DNA of 64,000 nt from Zygnema cylindricum (GCA_037447655.1 JBBHKE010002397.1:91076-155075), one strand, 5' to 3'; shown: positions 43,151 to 54,625, counted from the first letter of the stretch. The notes: generated by a model from the letters alone, not told the origin. Translations and numbers: made by a program.

Positions 43151-44321
43151 TGAAACTCTGTGTGCTCCATTGCCCACAAAAATCACAGATCCAAAAGAAA
43201 CTAATCTAGGTGGTGCCGACTCCAAGTTGATATAAACCCAAATGATTGACCCCTTGATATTTTGAACCCCATTAAAGCTTCACCCTTGTGAAATAAGACT
43301 TTTTGTGTGTTCAGTTTCACCACAGAATGCAAAGTTAGAATATGAGATTTTGACACATTCACCCACTTTGACTTTCCCTTAGAAATACAGTCACCCGGGC
43401 ACGCAATAACTCTAACCGACTACACCCATGTGTAGCGTGGACTCCCCTAAGTTCGCAGCAGAAAGAATCACTGAAAAGGGTCAAGTAAATTGATTGATAT
43501 TAAATGACAAAGTTTGCCGATTTATACAGATGTTATCTAGGAGAGAGGTGGCTGCCTACAAAAATTATTCTAAGTCCTAAATCCCTCTCAAAACCCCCTA
43601 GTACTAAAGTACAGACCAATCACAAGACTTTACCGTACAGAAAGTACAAGTATCGGAGTACTTTATGTACGGTATTTGTACTATATGGCCAAAATAGTGA
43701 CATATGTCACATCTGAATTTGTAATCGTGCGATTCGGAGATTCCGTGAACAAGTAAGATGTTGCCATGTGTCATCCGGATTGGCGGCGTCCAAAAACCGG
43801 CGAAATTGCCAATCCGTACAGTCGGCTGTCCGGTGAACCGTTGGATCATATTTCAACCTTTTAATTTCGTCCGTTGAAACAAATGTCTTTGACATTTGTT
43901 TCGTGCGCCCCGCATTAATTTAGTGCGGTACCATCCCATCTACCTTTCGTTTGGTTTCGGTGTTAAATGGATGTCCCAGCGTATAAATACTTTATGTATT
44001 ATTCAAACCATATAGATGTATCGATCACCTCTACATCTAATGGTTAATTATGGGGGCCATAATTATACAGTCTTCGGTTGGAGGTACGAAGATCAATTCC
44101 TGTGCCTTCCGGCCACCTTTTGTTAACGCCTAGACATACTTCCCCTCATCCCGTCTCCTTGTCTATTTAGGCAGCTCTCCTCCTACTTGTCTCCTTTGAA
44201 ATTTAGGCAGCCATGGCTATCTTTGTCTTCCAGTGACTACGACAAGTATGGATGACTTAGACAGACCATCTGACAAAACAATAAAATAAATCCAGACCTA
44301 GAAAATACCCAAATTTTAACA
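43151..44321 (-). repeat. LTR-A2, 3' LTR of element E
   Basis: 1,171 bp. On the minus strand it starts TGTTAAAATTTGGG and ends AGAGTTTCA. The dyad GAAACAAATGTC (43876-43887) and GACATTTGTTTC (43891-43902) is a perfect 12-bp hairpin. The GTAC dyad is near 43630-43680 and the tRNA-like segment near 44030-44110. Confidence 0.92.
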
Positions 44322-44395
44322 CTCCCCTTATTTTCTAGTCTAGTTTTCCTCTCAACTCTAATCAAACAAAACATCACAACAAAAACAGAGTCTCA

Positions 44396-44441
44396 CCCTT
44401 CCCCTCCCCGTTTTTTTTTTTCTTCTTTTTCTTTCTTTCTC
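44396..44441 (-). repeat. Purine tract of element E
   Basis: A/G-rich stretch on the minus strand ~75 bp before the 3' LTR. It corresponds to 14357-14403 and 39677-39722. Confidence 0.65.
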
Positions 44442-46226
44442 ATAAAACTTTAAGTGAATACCTTTGTGTTTAAAGAAGTGTATTACATGAGCCAAAATAA
44501 ACATTTGATTACACAATTTATTTTGCATGTCATTTTTCATTAATGTGAGCTCTTGGAGCAAAGATTTTATCCACCTCATCTCTTTTTCATCCGAGCAAAA
44601 TCTAATTTCCCGCTTGCAGTTAAAACAGCCCCCATCCCCAGTATGCAACACATACCCAGATGCTAACCCTTTTACGGGCACATCTTCATAAGTGACATCA
44701 CACCAATTAGTGATGTCAAATCCACCCTCCCCCAAATTTTCCCAAAAACCACGAGTCCCCACTAAGTTCCTCATAAAATATACATCTTCCGTACTCATAT
44801 TTTAATCCTTGATACTCACCCCATTTTCTGAACTTTCATCACTCTCTCCCATGGAATTCTTTCCAGTATCACTTTCTAATTTTATTCCCAATAAATATTT
44901 CTCCTCCCCTAAACCTTTCATTAAATATTCCTCTTCTCCCCTAATTTTTAAAAGCTTCTCTAAAATTTATTCTCCCATTTCCTCAGAATTCGTTGAAGTC
45001 TCCCTATCCGACCAGTTTTCTGCTTCCAAAATATCTATAAAACTATCCTCAATATTTTGAACTCCCTCAGGTATCTCCTCTCTCTTTACCTCCCTTATAC
45101 CTCCAAAAGCACACTGTTGCTTCTGTGGAATTTCTGTGTGCTTTTCTCTCTTCCCCATACTACCGATGCGCAGAAGCTCCAACATATCTTCATCCTCTTT
45201 CTCCTCTTCCCCTTCTTCCTCCTCATCCACATTCCAACTTCTAAATTTTTCCAAACAAGGGCATTCCTTCATATAATGACTCGGTTCCCTACAAAAGAAA
45301 CAAACCCCTTTTTTCAAAGCTCCCGTTTCTTTTCCTCCCCCTCTCTTTCTATCAAAGTTCCGATAAGGTTTACCTTTGTCTTTCTTCCTCTTGTCACGCT
45401 TCCGCTCGTCACCGCCATTCCTCTCATCACGCTTCCGCTAATCACCACCAGCTGTAAATGCATTCACCCTGTCACTTCCCCTACTAAGCTCCAAAGTGCT
45501 TTCCCTCACAAGAATTATCCCCATGGTAAAGCTCCAAGTCCATGACGAGCCATCAATTGCCTGCATACGACAAATGATGTTTTCGTACTCATCAAGGAGT
45601 TTTATGAGTAGTGTATTAATCTTTCTCTCCCAGATTCTACATATCCCGCACTAGCAAGCTCAACATATAACGCAGCAATATCATTGCAAAACTCTATCAT
45701 GTTACCGCTTTTATAAACGTAGGCCTCTATTTCGTGTTTTACTAACTGCTGCCTCTAAATAGTCTCACTCTTATAAATCTGAATTAGTGCTTCCCATATC
45801 TCTGAAGACTTTGTTAGACTTAAAAGAGTGATAGCTATGGACTTAGACACATATCTAAGTATGAGATATTTTGCTATAGTGTTTTTGTATTCCCATATTT
45901 TTCTGTCATTTTCTTTAGTTTAAATCCCTACAAGTGGTACCATAGCTGAGAGCCTAGCTCCCCTCACCATAGGTGTCCCTTTTTCCTTCTCCCATTTTTC
46001 CCCATCCACAGAAAGGTTTTTCCCTTCACCTTCCGTTGCATCTAAACTCCGGTTGATATTCTAGGCAACCTCAGATGATTCTCCATAGTAAGCTCCTCTA
46101 AAGCCAGGTGGCAGACACCTGACTTGTCCCGAAACAATTCCCCATAAGTGTTTCTCGAAAAGAAATCCCTCCATAGTAAACTCCCAATAGGTGAGTTCTG
46201 TTCCATCGAACATATGCACCTTAGAT

Positions 46227-46241
46227 GGTGGGCCCATAACC
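46227..46241 (-). other. Primer-binding site of element E, half-tRNA type
   Basis: GGTTATGGGCCCACC on the minus strand between the LTR end (46242) and the gag body. Confidence 0.82.
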
Positions 46242-47413
46242 TGAAACTCTGTGTGCTCCATTGCCCACAGAAAATCGCAGTTCCAAAAGAAACTAATCTG
46301 GGTGATGCCGACTCCAAGTTTATATAAACCCTAATGATTGACCCCTTGACAATCAAAACCCCATTAAAGCTTCACCCCTGTAAAATAAGACTTTCTGTGT
46401 GTTCAGTTTCACCACAGAATGCAAAGTTAGAACATGAGATTTGGACACATTCACCCACTTTGACTTTCACTTAGAAATGCAGCCACCCTGGCAGGCAATA
46501 ACTTTGACCGACTTCACACCTGTGTAGCCTAGACTCCGTTGATTTCGTAGCAAAAAGAATCACTGAAAAAGGTCAATTAAATTGATTGATATTAAATGAC
46601 AAAGTTTGCCGATTTATACAGATGCTATGTGGGAGAGAGGTGGCTACCTACTAAAATTATTCTAAGTCCTAAATCCCTCTCTAAACCCCCTAGTACTGAG
46701 GTACGGACCAATCACAAGACTGTAGCGTAAAGAAATTATAAGTACCGGATTACTTTATGTACAGTATTTGTACTATATGGCCAAAATAGTGACATCTGTC
46801 ACATCTGAATTTGTTATCGTGCGATCCGGAGATTCTGTGAACAAGTAAGATGTTTCCACGTGTCATCCGGATTGGCGGCGTCTAAAAACCGCCGAAATTG
46901 CCAATCCGTACAGCCGACTGACCGGTGAACCGTTGGATCATATTTCACACATTTAATTTCGTCCGTTGAAACAAATGTCTTCCACATTTGTTTCGTGCGC
47001 CCTGTATTAATTTAGTGCGATACCATTCCATGTACGTTTCGTTTGGTTTCGGTATTAAATGGATGTCCCGGCGCATAAATAGTTTATGTATTATTCAAAC
47101 TATATAGATGTATCGATCACCTCTACATCTAATGGTTAATGATGGGGGCTATAATTATACGGTCTTTGGCTAGAGGTTCCGTGATCAATTCCTGTGCCTT
47201 CCAGCCACCTTTTGTTAACACCTAGACATACTTCCCCTCATTCTGTCTCCTTCGCAATTTATGCAGCTCCCCTCCAACCTATCTCCTTTGCAATTTAGGC
47301 AGCCATGGCTATCTTTATTTTCCAGTGACTACGACAAGTATGGATGACTTAGACAGACCATCTGACAAAACAATAAAATAAATCTAGACCTAGAAAATAC
47401 CCAAATTTTAACA
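46242..47413 (-). repeat. LTR-A2, 5' LTR of element E
   Basis: 1,172 bp, the same structure as 43151-44321 with scattered differences. It shows the equivalent hairpin GAAACAAATGTC / ACATTTGTTTC (about 46970-46995). Confidence 0.92.
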
Positions 47414-48061
47414 GTATATTGTCGGATAAAAAGATAGGAAAAAGGTTTTGGGCCAATGGAATGAATTGTGCTAATTACCTCAAAAATAGAGTTCTTACTT
47501 CAGCGATAAAAGGGAAAACACCTTATAAGAGATGGACCGGCCTGAAACCAAACATATCTCACTTAAAGGTTTTTCGGCAGTCTAGTGTTCAGTCTAGATA
47601 CAAATTGGTCTAATTAGAAGCTAGAACCTAAAGGAAAACCGGGGTACTTATTAGGATATGATGAGGATGTAGAAGGATACAAAGTTTATGATCTAAAAAG
47701 GGAAGATATAATCTTAGTAAAACATCTAGTAGTTATGGATGAAGGAAAGTCTGTGGATCGGTTCAAGTATACAAAGTCAGTAAAAATCAAATTTAAGTCA
47801 AAAAATTCTGATGACTTTGAGCTTCCTAACTATCCAGAGTTCAGAGAAGATGACATTCTTAGAGGTATAAATCAGACCAAGAAGGACTCGGCCGTGGAAA
47901 TTCCAGTGACAACTCTACCCGAAGCGGGAGACGTGGTGGAAACTGATTCGGAATTGAGGGACAGGGGAGAAGTCGAGATTGTTCGAAAAAACCCACGAGA
48001 ACCATCTATTTCGGCCACAGATTTTGAGGGAGGTTGGAGAAGTAGCAAAAGGTTGCAAAAA
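47414..48061 (+). pseudogene. Integrase C-terminal part and linker (element D)
   Basis: Continues directly from 43150: [36 protein letters not shown], then a stop near 47612, KGKPGYLLGYDEDVEGYKVYDLKREDIILVKHLV, and an open hydrophilic linker (47735-48067) with DFELPNYPEFREDDILRGINQTKKDSA. A stop is at 48065. Confidence 0.87.
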
Positions 48062-48297
48062 AAATAGGTTAATAACAAGGTAACAAAACTATCTCATCCG
48101 GATGAACCTCTGACTTATGGAGAGGCGATGAACTGTCCAGAAAGGAACTAGTGGAAGACAACCATCAATGAGGAGATGGCCTCAATTATAGCAGGTGATA
48201 CTTGGGAGTTGGTGGATTGTCAACCTAACCCAAAACGAATCGGTTATAACTGGGTGTTCGAATTAAAAATGAACCCAGATAATACCATTGAGCGTTA
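48062..48297 (+). pseudogene. Reverse transcriptase N-terminal part (element D)
   Basis: KLSHPDEPLTYGEAMNCPERN, then a stop in place of Arg/Trp, INEEMASIIAGDTWELVD and NWVFELKMNPDNTIER. It is cut at 48297 by a solo LTR and resumes at 49545. Confidence 0.85.
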
Positions 48298-49544
48298 TGT
48301 AGAAATTGATGGTTCCTTTTTAAGTATTTTCTAGGTCTTAATTAAAATACAGAAAGAAGCCAAGGCAGTCTATCTCTAACTTCTCTCTCCAACTCCCACA
48401 CTTGTCGCAATCACTAGGAAGTTGGAGTGGAAGCTAGAGCCATGGCTGCCTAGGCTATCCAGAGATTTACGGGAAATAGATTAGTTTATTTATCGATAAG
48501 TTTATTTACTAAAAGGATAGATGTCACAACCAGGATTTGTTCCTGGTACCTATGGAATAATAGATAGCCGGTAGTCCTAACCGTTAAGTCTAAGACTAAT
48601 GAAACATGGTATTTGGTTTGGTAATTATTTAAATATAATTACGTAGGATAATTCATTTAACTGCAACTGCTTACGGGATACATAGATCCAGTTATGTAAA
48701 AAAACGGATTAAGTTACGGACAACGAACAAGTACTGCGCATTTGTTTCGATAGCGAAATGAATACCGCGTTGGTATTTATTATGGCTACGATTAAATATG
48801 CATTTAATCGGACGGCCGGAATGAATGTCGAGATCGCGGAAGAGGATTTTCGCGGTTTGTGGTAATCACCACATCGGATGACACGTGGCAGAAAGACATT
48901 GAATCGCGACATCTTTGGGGATTAAAAGAGCGAATCAGGATATAACACGTGTCGACATTTAGGCCATGTCGTACAGTAATCGTACAGAAAGTACACCGGC
49001 AGCTGTTTTTTTGTGTATGGAGGAGTAATATAATTGGTATGAACATCAGTAGATAGAGTTTGTGAGAGAGATAGGACTTAGAAAAAAATTGGTAGATAGG
49101 ACCCTCTCTCCTAGAGAACTTCGGTACAAAAAGTCAACTTTTACCCTCCATAACTTACTACTCAGGGGAGCAAATTCAGAGATTCAATTTGCTATCGACT
49201 CACAAGGGTCTTGCTTTCACAGGGGTGAAGGTGGTCAGAGTTTTTGTTTGCCAGGGTGGCAGTAATTCTTTCTGAAACACAAAGGGGTCAGGGTTATCCT
49301 AGAGGCTTCTTAGAAGCTGTCCACTCTGAGGACCCTCCATAATTTACTGCTCAGGGGAGCAAATTCAGAGATTCTTTTTGCTATCGACTCAGTGGAGTCT
49401 TGCTTTCACAAGGGTGAAAGTGGTCAGAGTTTTTGTTTCCCAGGGTGGCAGTTATTCTTGCTGAAACACAAAGGGGTCAGGGTTATCCTAGAGGCTTCTT
49501 AGAAGTTGTCCACTCTGAGGACTTACGGAGGTCTCAAAGTTTCA
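48298..49544 (+). repeat. Solo LTR-A1 in the RT of element D
   Basis: 1,247 bp from TGTAGAAATT to AAAGTTTCA, flanked by CGTTA (48293-48297) and CGCTA (49545-49549). The length excess comes from a 189-bp tandem duplication (49143-49331 and 49332-49520). The clean right edge proves that the LTR ends eight codons into gag. Confidence 0.93.
49143..49520 (+). repeat. 189-bp tandem duplication inside the solo LTR
   Basis: Both units begin ACCCTCCATAA.TTACT and include GAGCAAATTCAGAGATTC and GGGTCAGGGTTATCC. They differ at a handful of sites, so the duplication is not very recent. Confidence 0.9.
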
Positions 49545-50157
49545 CGCTACAAGGCCTGGTTACTGGCCAAAGGATTAACACAAAAAGAGGGAATCGACTA
49601 CAAGGAAACCTTTGCCCCGATCATGAGATTTCCCTCTGTCCGCATACTTCTTTGTTTCGCAGCAGCGGAAGACATTGAGGTGCATCAGATTGACATCAAG
49701 ACAACCTTTTATATGGAGAATTAGAAGAGGAGATCTTCATGTGACAACCCGAAAGATTTGTGGAGCAAGGAGAGGAGAGTAAGGTATGTCGGCTGATTAA
49801 ATCTCTTTATGGTTTGAAACAAGCGCCTGGACAGTGGAATAAGAAGCTTGATGATTTTCTTACCGGTCTAGGATATATCCGGATTAGCTCAATTCACCCA
49901 AACTATGTTTTTGAAGATGAGGAACGTGTTATTTTTATTGCAATTTATGTTGATGATTTGCTTCTTTTAAGAAAATCAATGGACAAAATTAATACACTCA
50001 AAATCGATCTTAAGGGAAGATTTGAGATGAAGGATATGGGAGAGGCAAATTATATTTTGCGTATTTAAGTAGAAAAAGACTGAGAAAGAAAGATTATAAG
50101 ACTATCTCAGAAAGAAGCAATAGGGAACATGTTGGAAAAGTTTTAGAAGGATAAGGC
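49545..50157 (+). pseudogene. Reverse transcriptase C-terminal part (element D)
   Basis: Resumes YKAWLLAKGLTQKEGIDYKETFAPIMRFPSVRILL (49506-49724 frame), HQIDIKTTF, then a short deletion/frameshift. ESKVCRLIKSLYGLKQAPGQWNKKLDDFLTGLGYI and the intact active site IAIYVDDLLLL (49940-49970) follow in 49760-50068, then KDMGEANYIL. Stops at 50066 onward. It ends mid-domain at the LTR of element F. Confidence 0.88.
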
Positions 50158-51156
50158 TGTTGAAATAAATAGTTTTTCGGTATTTTCTAGGTCTCAATAG
50201 ATTAGCGGAAAAAGATAAGAAAAGTGCAGGCAGCCTGCCTCCATCTTTTCTATCTTGCCCCCATACTTGTTGTAGTCATTGAAGGAGAGAGAGAGTGATG
50301 GAGACATGGCTGCCTCACCTCCATACGCAGGACTAAAGGGGACTTAAGTCACTCTAAACAAAAGGTTGAGTCTGGCAGGACTCAAACCTCAAACCGGCAG
50401 AGCGCGGCGTAGCTGTTAGCACTAACGAGTTTGTTGTAGAAGTCTGTTAGGAGAAATGGGGTTTGATATCTATATAAACTTGTGTACAGTCCTGAAACCG
50501 ATAAACTAAAATATGAACGAACGAACATAGAACTAGTTAAAGTTTAGTGCGGACGTCATTTCGCACAAAACAAATAAATCGGACATTTGTTTTGACGGCT
50601 AAAATTCAATGTCAAATTTAATCCTACGGCATACATGGCTGCCGAGATCTCGAAATGGTCACTTTGGCGTTTATAGACGTGGCATGACGTGGCACCACGT
50701 GGAGGGATAACATTTGGTCGTAGGAATTCCGGAGAGCGTACGGACGAGTAAAAGGTTGACACGCGTCCACTCAGCGGCTTTGTCGTACACAGGCCATACA
50801 GAAAGGACATCGGCCGTATTACCTTTCTGTACTTTACAGTTATCTCATTGGGTAGTACATTAGTAGATAAGGGTTGTGAGAGGGAAGTAAGACTTAGCAT
50901 ATTATTAGACTTTCACCTCTCCCTTGAGAGCTTTGTATTAATTGACATCATTGCCACCTTATAAGTTATCAGCTGGTTGTCCGTTTTCAGTGATTCTTTT
51001 TGCTACGGACTAAAGGGTGTCTAAGCTGCATAAGGATGCAATCAGACTATCAGTTTGCCCTTTTGGGCTGCATTGATTGTGGATTAAAGTGGGTTAGTTA
51101 AAAGCTATCTAGAGGCTTGTTGAATTTTGTAGTCCAATGGAGGACACAGAATTGTA
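50158..51156 (+). repeat. LTR-A3, 5' LTR of element F
   Basis: 999 bp from TGTTGAAATA to GAATTGTA (CA mutated to TA). It inserts into the RT of element D. The tRNA-like segment is decayed. CACGTG (about 50693) and GTAC dyad (about 50793-50845) are present. Confidence 0.87.
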
Positions 51157-51794
51157 GGTTATCGGCCCACCCTCTAGGGTACCCACCTTCCATGGATCAA
51201 GGTTCATCTATTAGGAAGCCATGATGATGGGAACTTTGTGCGAAAAACGATACAGATGTATTGTTTGTGGACAAATGAAATGTCCACCTCAGGGAACTCC
51301 ACCAGGGTTTGGTGGAATAAGGTTTGGTGCAGCAACTTCTCCGGCAGCAAAAGAGGCAGATGATGGGAACATCAGTGTGTCCGAAATAGGGAATGAGAAG
51401 GAGACGCCACTTACTCTAATTGCTCCTATTACCACGGCCTCTGGAGCGGCGACCGTGAAGACCGTGGAGAACGACACCGAAAGGGGGAAGAGCATCCAAG
51501 CTCTAACAAGAGAAGAAACCGATGGGGGAAGAGCCGAAGAAACCATTCAAAGGAGAGAGAGATCAGCCTGAAGGACCAATGCCCCCAACATGCCTTTGTC
51601 ATTTTTGCAAAAATCTGAGACACTTTATCGCTAATTGTGTCAAGCTGTCGAAGCTAAGGCTCCAAGAGAACCGTGGAGGGAGTTCTTCCGGAGGGAAGAA
51701 AAATGCATTTGTAGTCACAAAAGTGAAAGGAGAAACCAAGGATAAGTCCACTGATGATGATGGGGAGCTTCTTTTTGAAGAGAGTCTGACTCCA
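51137..51794 (+). pseudogene. gag, A3 type (element F)
   Basis: ATG in the LTR followed by a stop at codon 7 caused by the CA-to-TA change. Then come MGTLCEKRYRCIVCGQMKCPPQGTPPGFGGIRFG and an Ala/Thr-rich stretch (51221-51571). A frame change leads to PPTCLCHFCKNLRHFIANC (CCHC knuckle, about 51591-51640) and GGSSSGGKKNAFVVTKVKG plus an acidic tail (51522-51790). Compared with 11687-12165, the UBN2-type middle is deleted. It is cut by LTR-B at 51795. Confidence 0.78.
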
Positions 51795-52526
51795 CAAAGT
51801 TTCACATGAAAGCACCAAACAGAGTGATCACACCAACAGGTCAAAGATGCAGAAAAGTCTGCCATTGCTTTGAGAAACTTGACTGCGATGTCACAATAAT
51901 CTAAGTCCTACAAGTTATACTCAGAGATTTTACTAATGTATGTACGGAGGCATACCAGCCGTACATTATCTACCACCTACCTAAATTACTACGAGTATAC
52001 CCGAATAATTCGATGTATGTCAGAATGAATTAATATATAGTAATAAACTAATTAACAAAAGGACAAACCACTGTTCAACATCTCCGCAAAGTCAACTTGC
52101 GCAGTCACTTGTGATCTTCTTATGAATCTCGTCCACCGACTTGATTCATATCAATAACAGCTGCGTTGTCAGCTTCGTCGCAGTTGCGTTGTCACATACC
52201 TAGACATATCCAAAAATAGTCGTAGCTTCATCGCATCTCCGTTGTCTTATTCAAAGTACACTTGCCTCAAATAAATGCGCCGTACCGGCGGCGCATATTT
52301 TAACGTTTCGTACTTTTCAAATCGGATCGCTCCGCGATTCGCCGTCCATTTCTTACTGCATAGTCACGCCACTCAATAACTCCCTTACTTCACTTTAGTT
52401 TTATCCGCACGTTTGCTCCCCCAATCCGTGAATCCATACAAACCTCCATATTAAAAATATACGCACGAAACATCTCAAGCGTATAAAATGTCGCGTACGC
52501 ACGAAACTAAGTTTTCAAAAACAACA
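51795..52526 (-). repeat. LTR-B, truncated, minus strand
   Basis: The first ~732 bp of an LTR-B (start TGTTGTTTTTG at 52526). It lacks the last ~330 bp including the gag start. The hairpin near 52322-52345 is decayed. It is more diverged than the other copies. No duplication is seen at the edges. Confidence 0.85.
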
Positions 52527-53191
52527 TTGTACAAGTCACATTTGTGTAATATTATATTTTTCCACCTATATGTTTTTGTTTACTTAGTATACGGTTGTGT
52601 TTATATACTTACACAATCAAATACACCACAAAACAAGCAATTTCTGCATTTTTATACTTTTTACTTCATTTAGATCAAAATTTGAAACTTGCTCACAACC
52701 AAGTACTGATATTTTTATAAGAGGCTCACAATGTTTCATTTTTATACATATAAGACGTGAAAGATATCCGTTACCAAAAATAGTTTTCATTAAAGTATAC
52801 GTTTGACAAATACCACATCAATATTTAGTCATGGCCGAGTTTCACATTATTACTCCAACTAAGTGGAGAGTATCAAGAGGCTTATGTGCCATCTGATGCG
52901 ACAATTTCGGTAGCTTAGTTGCAAAAATTATAAAAATGAAGAATTATGAGTTAAAGGTTATAGGCGCATGCCCTAAACTGCTAATGGAGCATAATTTATA
53001 ATGTATAAGATTCTCGTGGTCGGCAATCTTAGGAAGAAGGGATTTTTTTATGTAGTGAGCAAAATCGCGTTGAGTTTGGTAAAGCTACAATAATATGAAG
53101 AGCCCGGAGGGAAGATTCCACTTAAGGCGAAGGGTTTATTATCATTATTGACTCAGAGTCAGGCAAAAACGGATGATACGTATGTTCAATT
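52527..53191 (+). other. AT-rich sequence without recognisable gene
   Basis: No LTR homology. A short ATG-led frame at 52833 stops after about 20 codons. Nothing else can be named. Confidence 0.4.
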
Positions 53192-54625
53192 TTGTTGTTG
53201 TTTATGTGCATGGGTAAGGAAATTATTATATCATGTATCAGATTTTGGAGTGCAACAAATATTTATAATGAGCGAGAGGAGATGTACCAAATGTCTAATT
53301 TGCAACAACATACTCTAGTTGATCAACCCATTGCAAGTTACAAGGTTCAAACGAGGTCCAATGATACGTACATTAACAGATTCCACAAAATATATGTAGA
53401 AATTCCAAAGATTGAATAAGTATATATACCTCATGAGTGAAATTATATGGCCTCCATCCCCCCACAAAAATCGTAGATCCAAAGAAGCTTATTTAGATAG
53501 TGCCGACTCCATATTGATACAAACCCAAATGACTGACACCGCGACAGTAAATACCCCAATACAACTTCACCCTTGTGAAAGAAGACTTTATGTGTGCTCA
53601 GTTCCCCCACAGAATGCAATTTTAGAATATGAGTATTTGGACATATTCCCCCACTTTGGATTTCCCTTATAAATGCAGCCACATTGGCAAGCAAAATCTC
53701 TAACCAACTACACTATTGTGTAGCGTGGACTCCCCTGAGTCTGCAGCAAAAAGAATCACTGAATTTGATCCCCTGAGCATTAAGTTCTGACCGGCCAAAG
53801 ATGGCCTATAAATACAAAAGGTCTCTCAGAGAGAGGTGCCTCAAAAAGTTATAAGTCCTAAATCCCTCTCTCATCCTCCTACTACTACATTACCTAACCA
53901 ATCATAAGAGTGTAAGGTACAAGAAGGTACATGTGTCACTGTACTTCTTGTACGAGCATAGTTTGGCATGGCCGTCACGCTGACGCCAGTCAATTCCTAA
54001 GCCATAGTCGCTCTCCTCGTAATGTTTACTGTCCACTCAAGGCTTGCCACGTGTCACCCGCATACATTAGCTTGCAAACCACCAAATGTCCACTCCGGTG
54101 CTTCGGCTCCATTGTAAGTCGTCCGATTTGAAATCCGCAATTAATAGAAACCGTTTAAATTCGTCGTTTTGTTTCATATTCCGTGAAATGGAGTATGTAG
54201 ATTGTAATATCTTAATACAAATGACACAAATATATGCTCGTTTCATCAAGACCCTAACCGATAAGACCCGCTTTTTTGCTAGGTGGTAATTGTGAAGGGA
54301 CTAGGATCAAACCCTAGTGGGGTCACAAATTCTTTTAATTACTCCTTTCTTTCTCTCTCCTTAGTCTGCACCTTATCTGCTAAGGAGACAACCATGGTGG
54401 CTCTCCGCCTACTCTCTTTTATCTAGAGTCTTGATTAAGAAGTGGATATTAATTACTTTTTTGTTGTATGACTTGCTCTTTTTATTTTTTCAATACAGAC
54501 CTAGAAAATCTATAAATTTCAACAATGAGGAGGTATTTCAATTCATAAGTAGGATACCTGTAAATTATAAGTGTGTTCACGGACTAGAAAAATTTATAAA
54601 CCTCCTAAGCAAGTATTCCGGCTAG
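53192..54625 (+). pseudogene. Possible Ty3-like Gag fragment, split by a solo LTR
   Basis: A frame at 53192-53419 reads TLVDQPIASYKVQTRSNDTYINRFHKIYVEIPKIE and meets a stop. If the solo LTR (53438-54524) and one ATGAG are removed, the same frame continues from 54530 as EVFQFISRIPVNYKCVHGLEKFINLLSKY to 54625. The pattern Y-I-N-R-F..IY followed by F-Q-F-I-S and a C-terminal LEKFINL resembles the Retrotrans_gag domain of Ty3-like elements. This rests on pattern only. A diverged relative lies near 12900-12960. Confidence 0.4.
53438..54524 (-). repeat. Solo LTR-A with perfect target duplication
   Basis: 1,087 bp, flanked by ATGAG at 53433-53437 and 54525-54529. On the minus strand it starts TGTTGAAATTTATAG and ends TATAATTTCA, again with ATG GAG at the gag-start position. 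It belongs to a subgroup with 57216-57781 (tRNA-like box ACTAGGATCAAACCCTAG near 54300, CACGTG near 54048). Confidence 0.93.

Larger units (their letters stand above)
44358..46261 (-). pseudogene. gag fused to RT/RNase H remnant (element E)
   Basis: ATG at 46261 in the LTR. The Gag N-terminus MEHTEFQVMGPPSKVHMFDG is open to 46061. The Gag core then has several stops, followed by an intact CCHC knuckle CFFCREPSHYMKEC (about 45255-45305) and a Glu-rich linker with QQCAFGGIREVKREE (45317-44967). EEKYLLGIKLESD follows, then, in the same frame after one stop, 44798-44358: FMRNLVGTRGFW, FDITNWCDVTYEDVP, SGYVLHTGDG, KEMRWIKSLLQEL and a Lys/Arg tail. Only the first RNase H aspartate region remains; MEAEYM is deleted and CDNQ reads LCNQ. 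In-frame stops are few: the 45317-44358 stretch keeps one frame. Confidence 0.88.
43151..47413 (-). mobile_element. Element E: complete gag-RNase H non-autonomous Copia element
   Basis: A full 4,263-bp element with two 1.17-kb LTRs, primer site and polypurine tract. It is inserted into the integrase of element D with GTATG (43146-43150) and GTATA (47414-47418) as a slightly decayed 5-bp duplication. The internal 1.9 kb encode only Gag, an acidic linker and a shrunken RT/RNase H remnant. It is the best reference copy of this family in the window. Confidence 0.92.
40042..50157 (+). mobile_element. Element D: Copia retrotransposon split by two insertions
   Basis: Plus-strand autonomous-type Copia: 5' LTR (40042-41103), primer site, gag, protease and integrase to 43150. 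Element E is then inserted; integrase and RT continue at 47414-48297; a solo LTR is inserted; RT continues 49545-50157. There the LTR of element F cuts it, so RNase H and the 3' LTR are absent. Both internal insertions leave matching target duplications, so the pieces can be assigned to one element. Confidence 0.9.
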
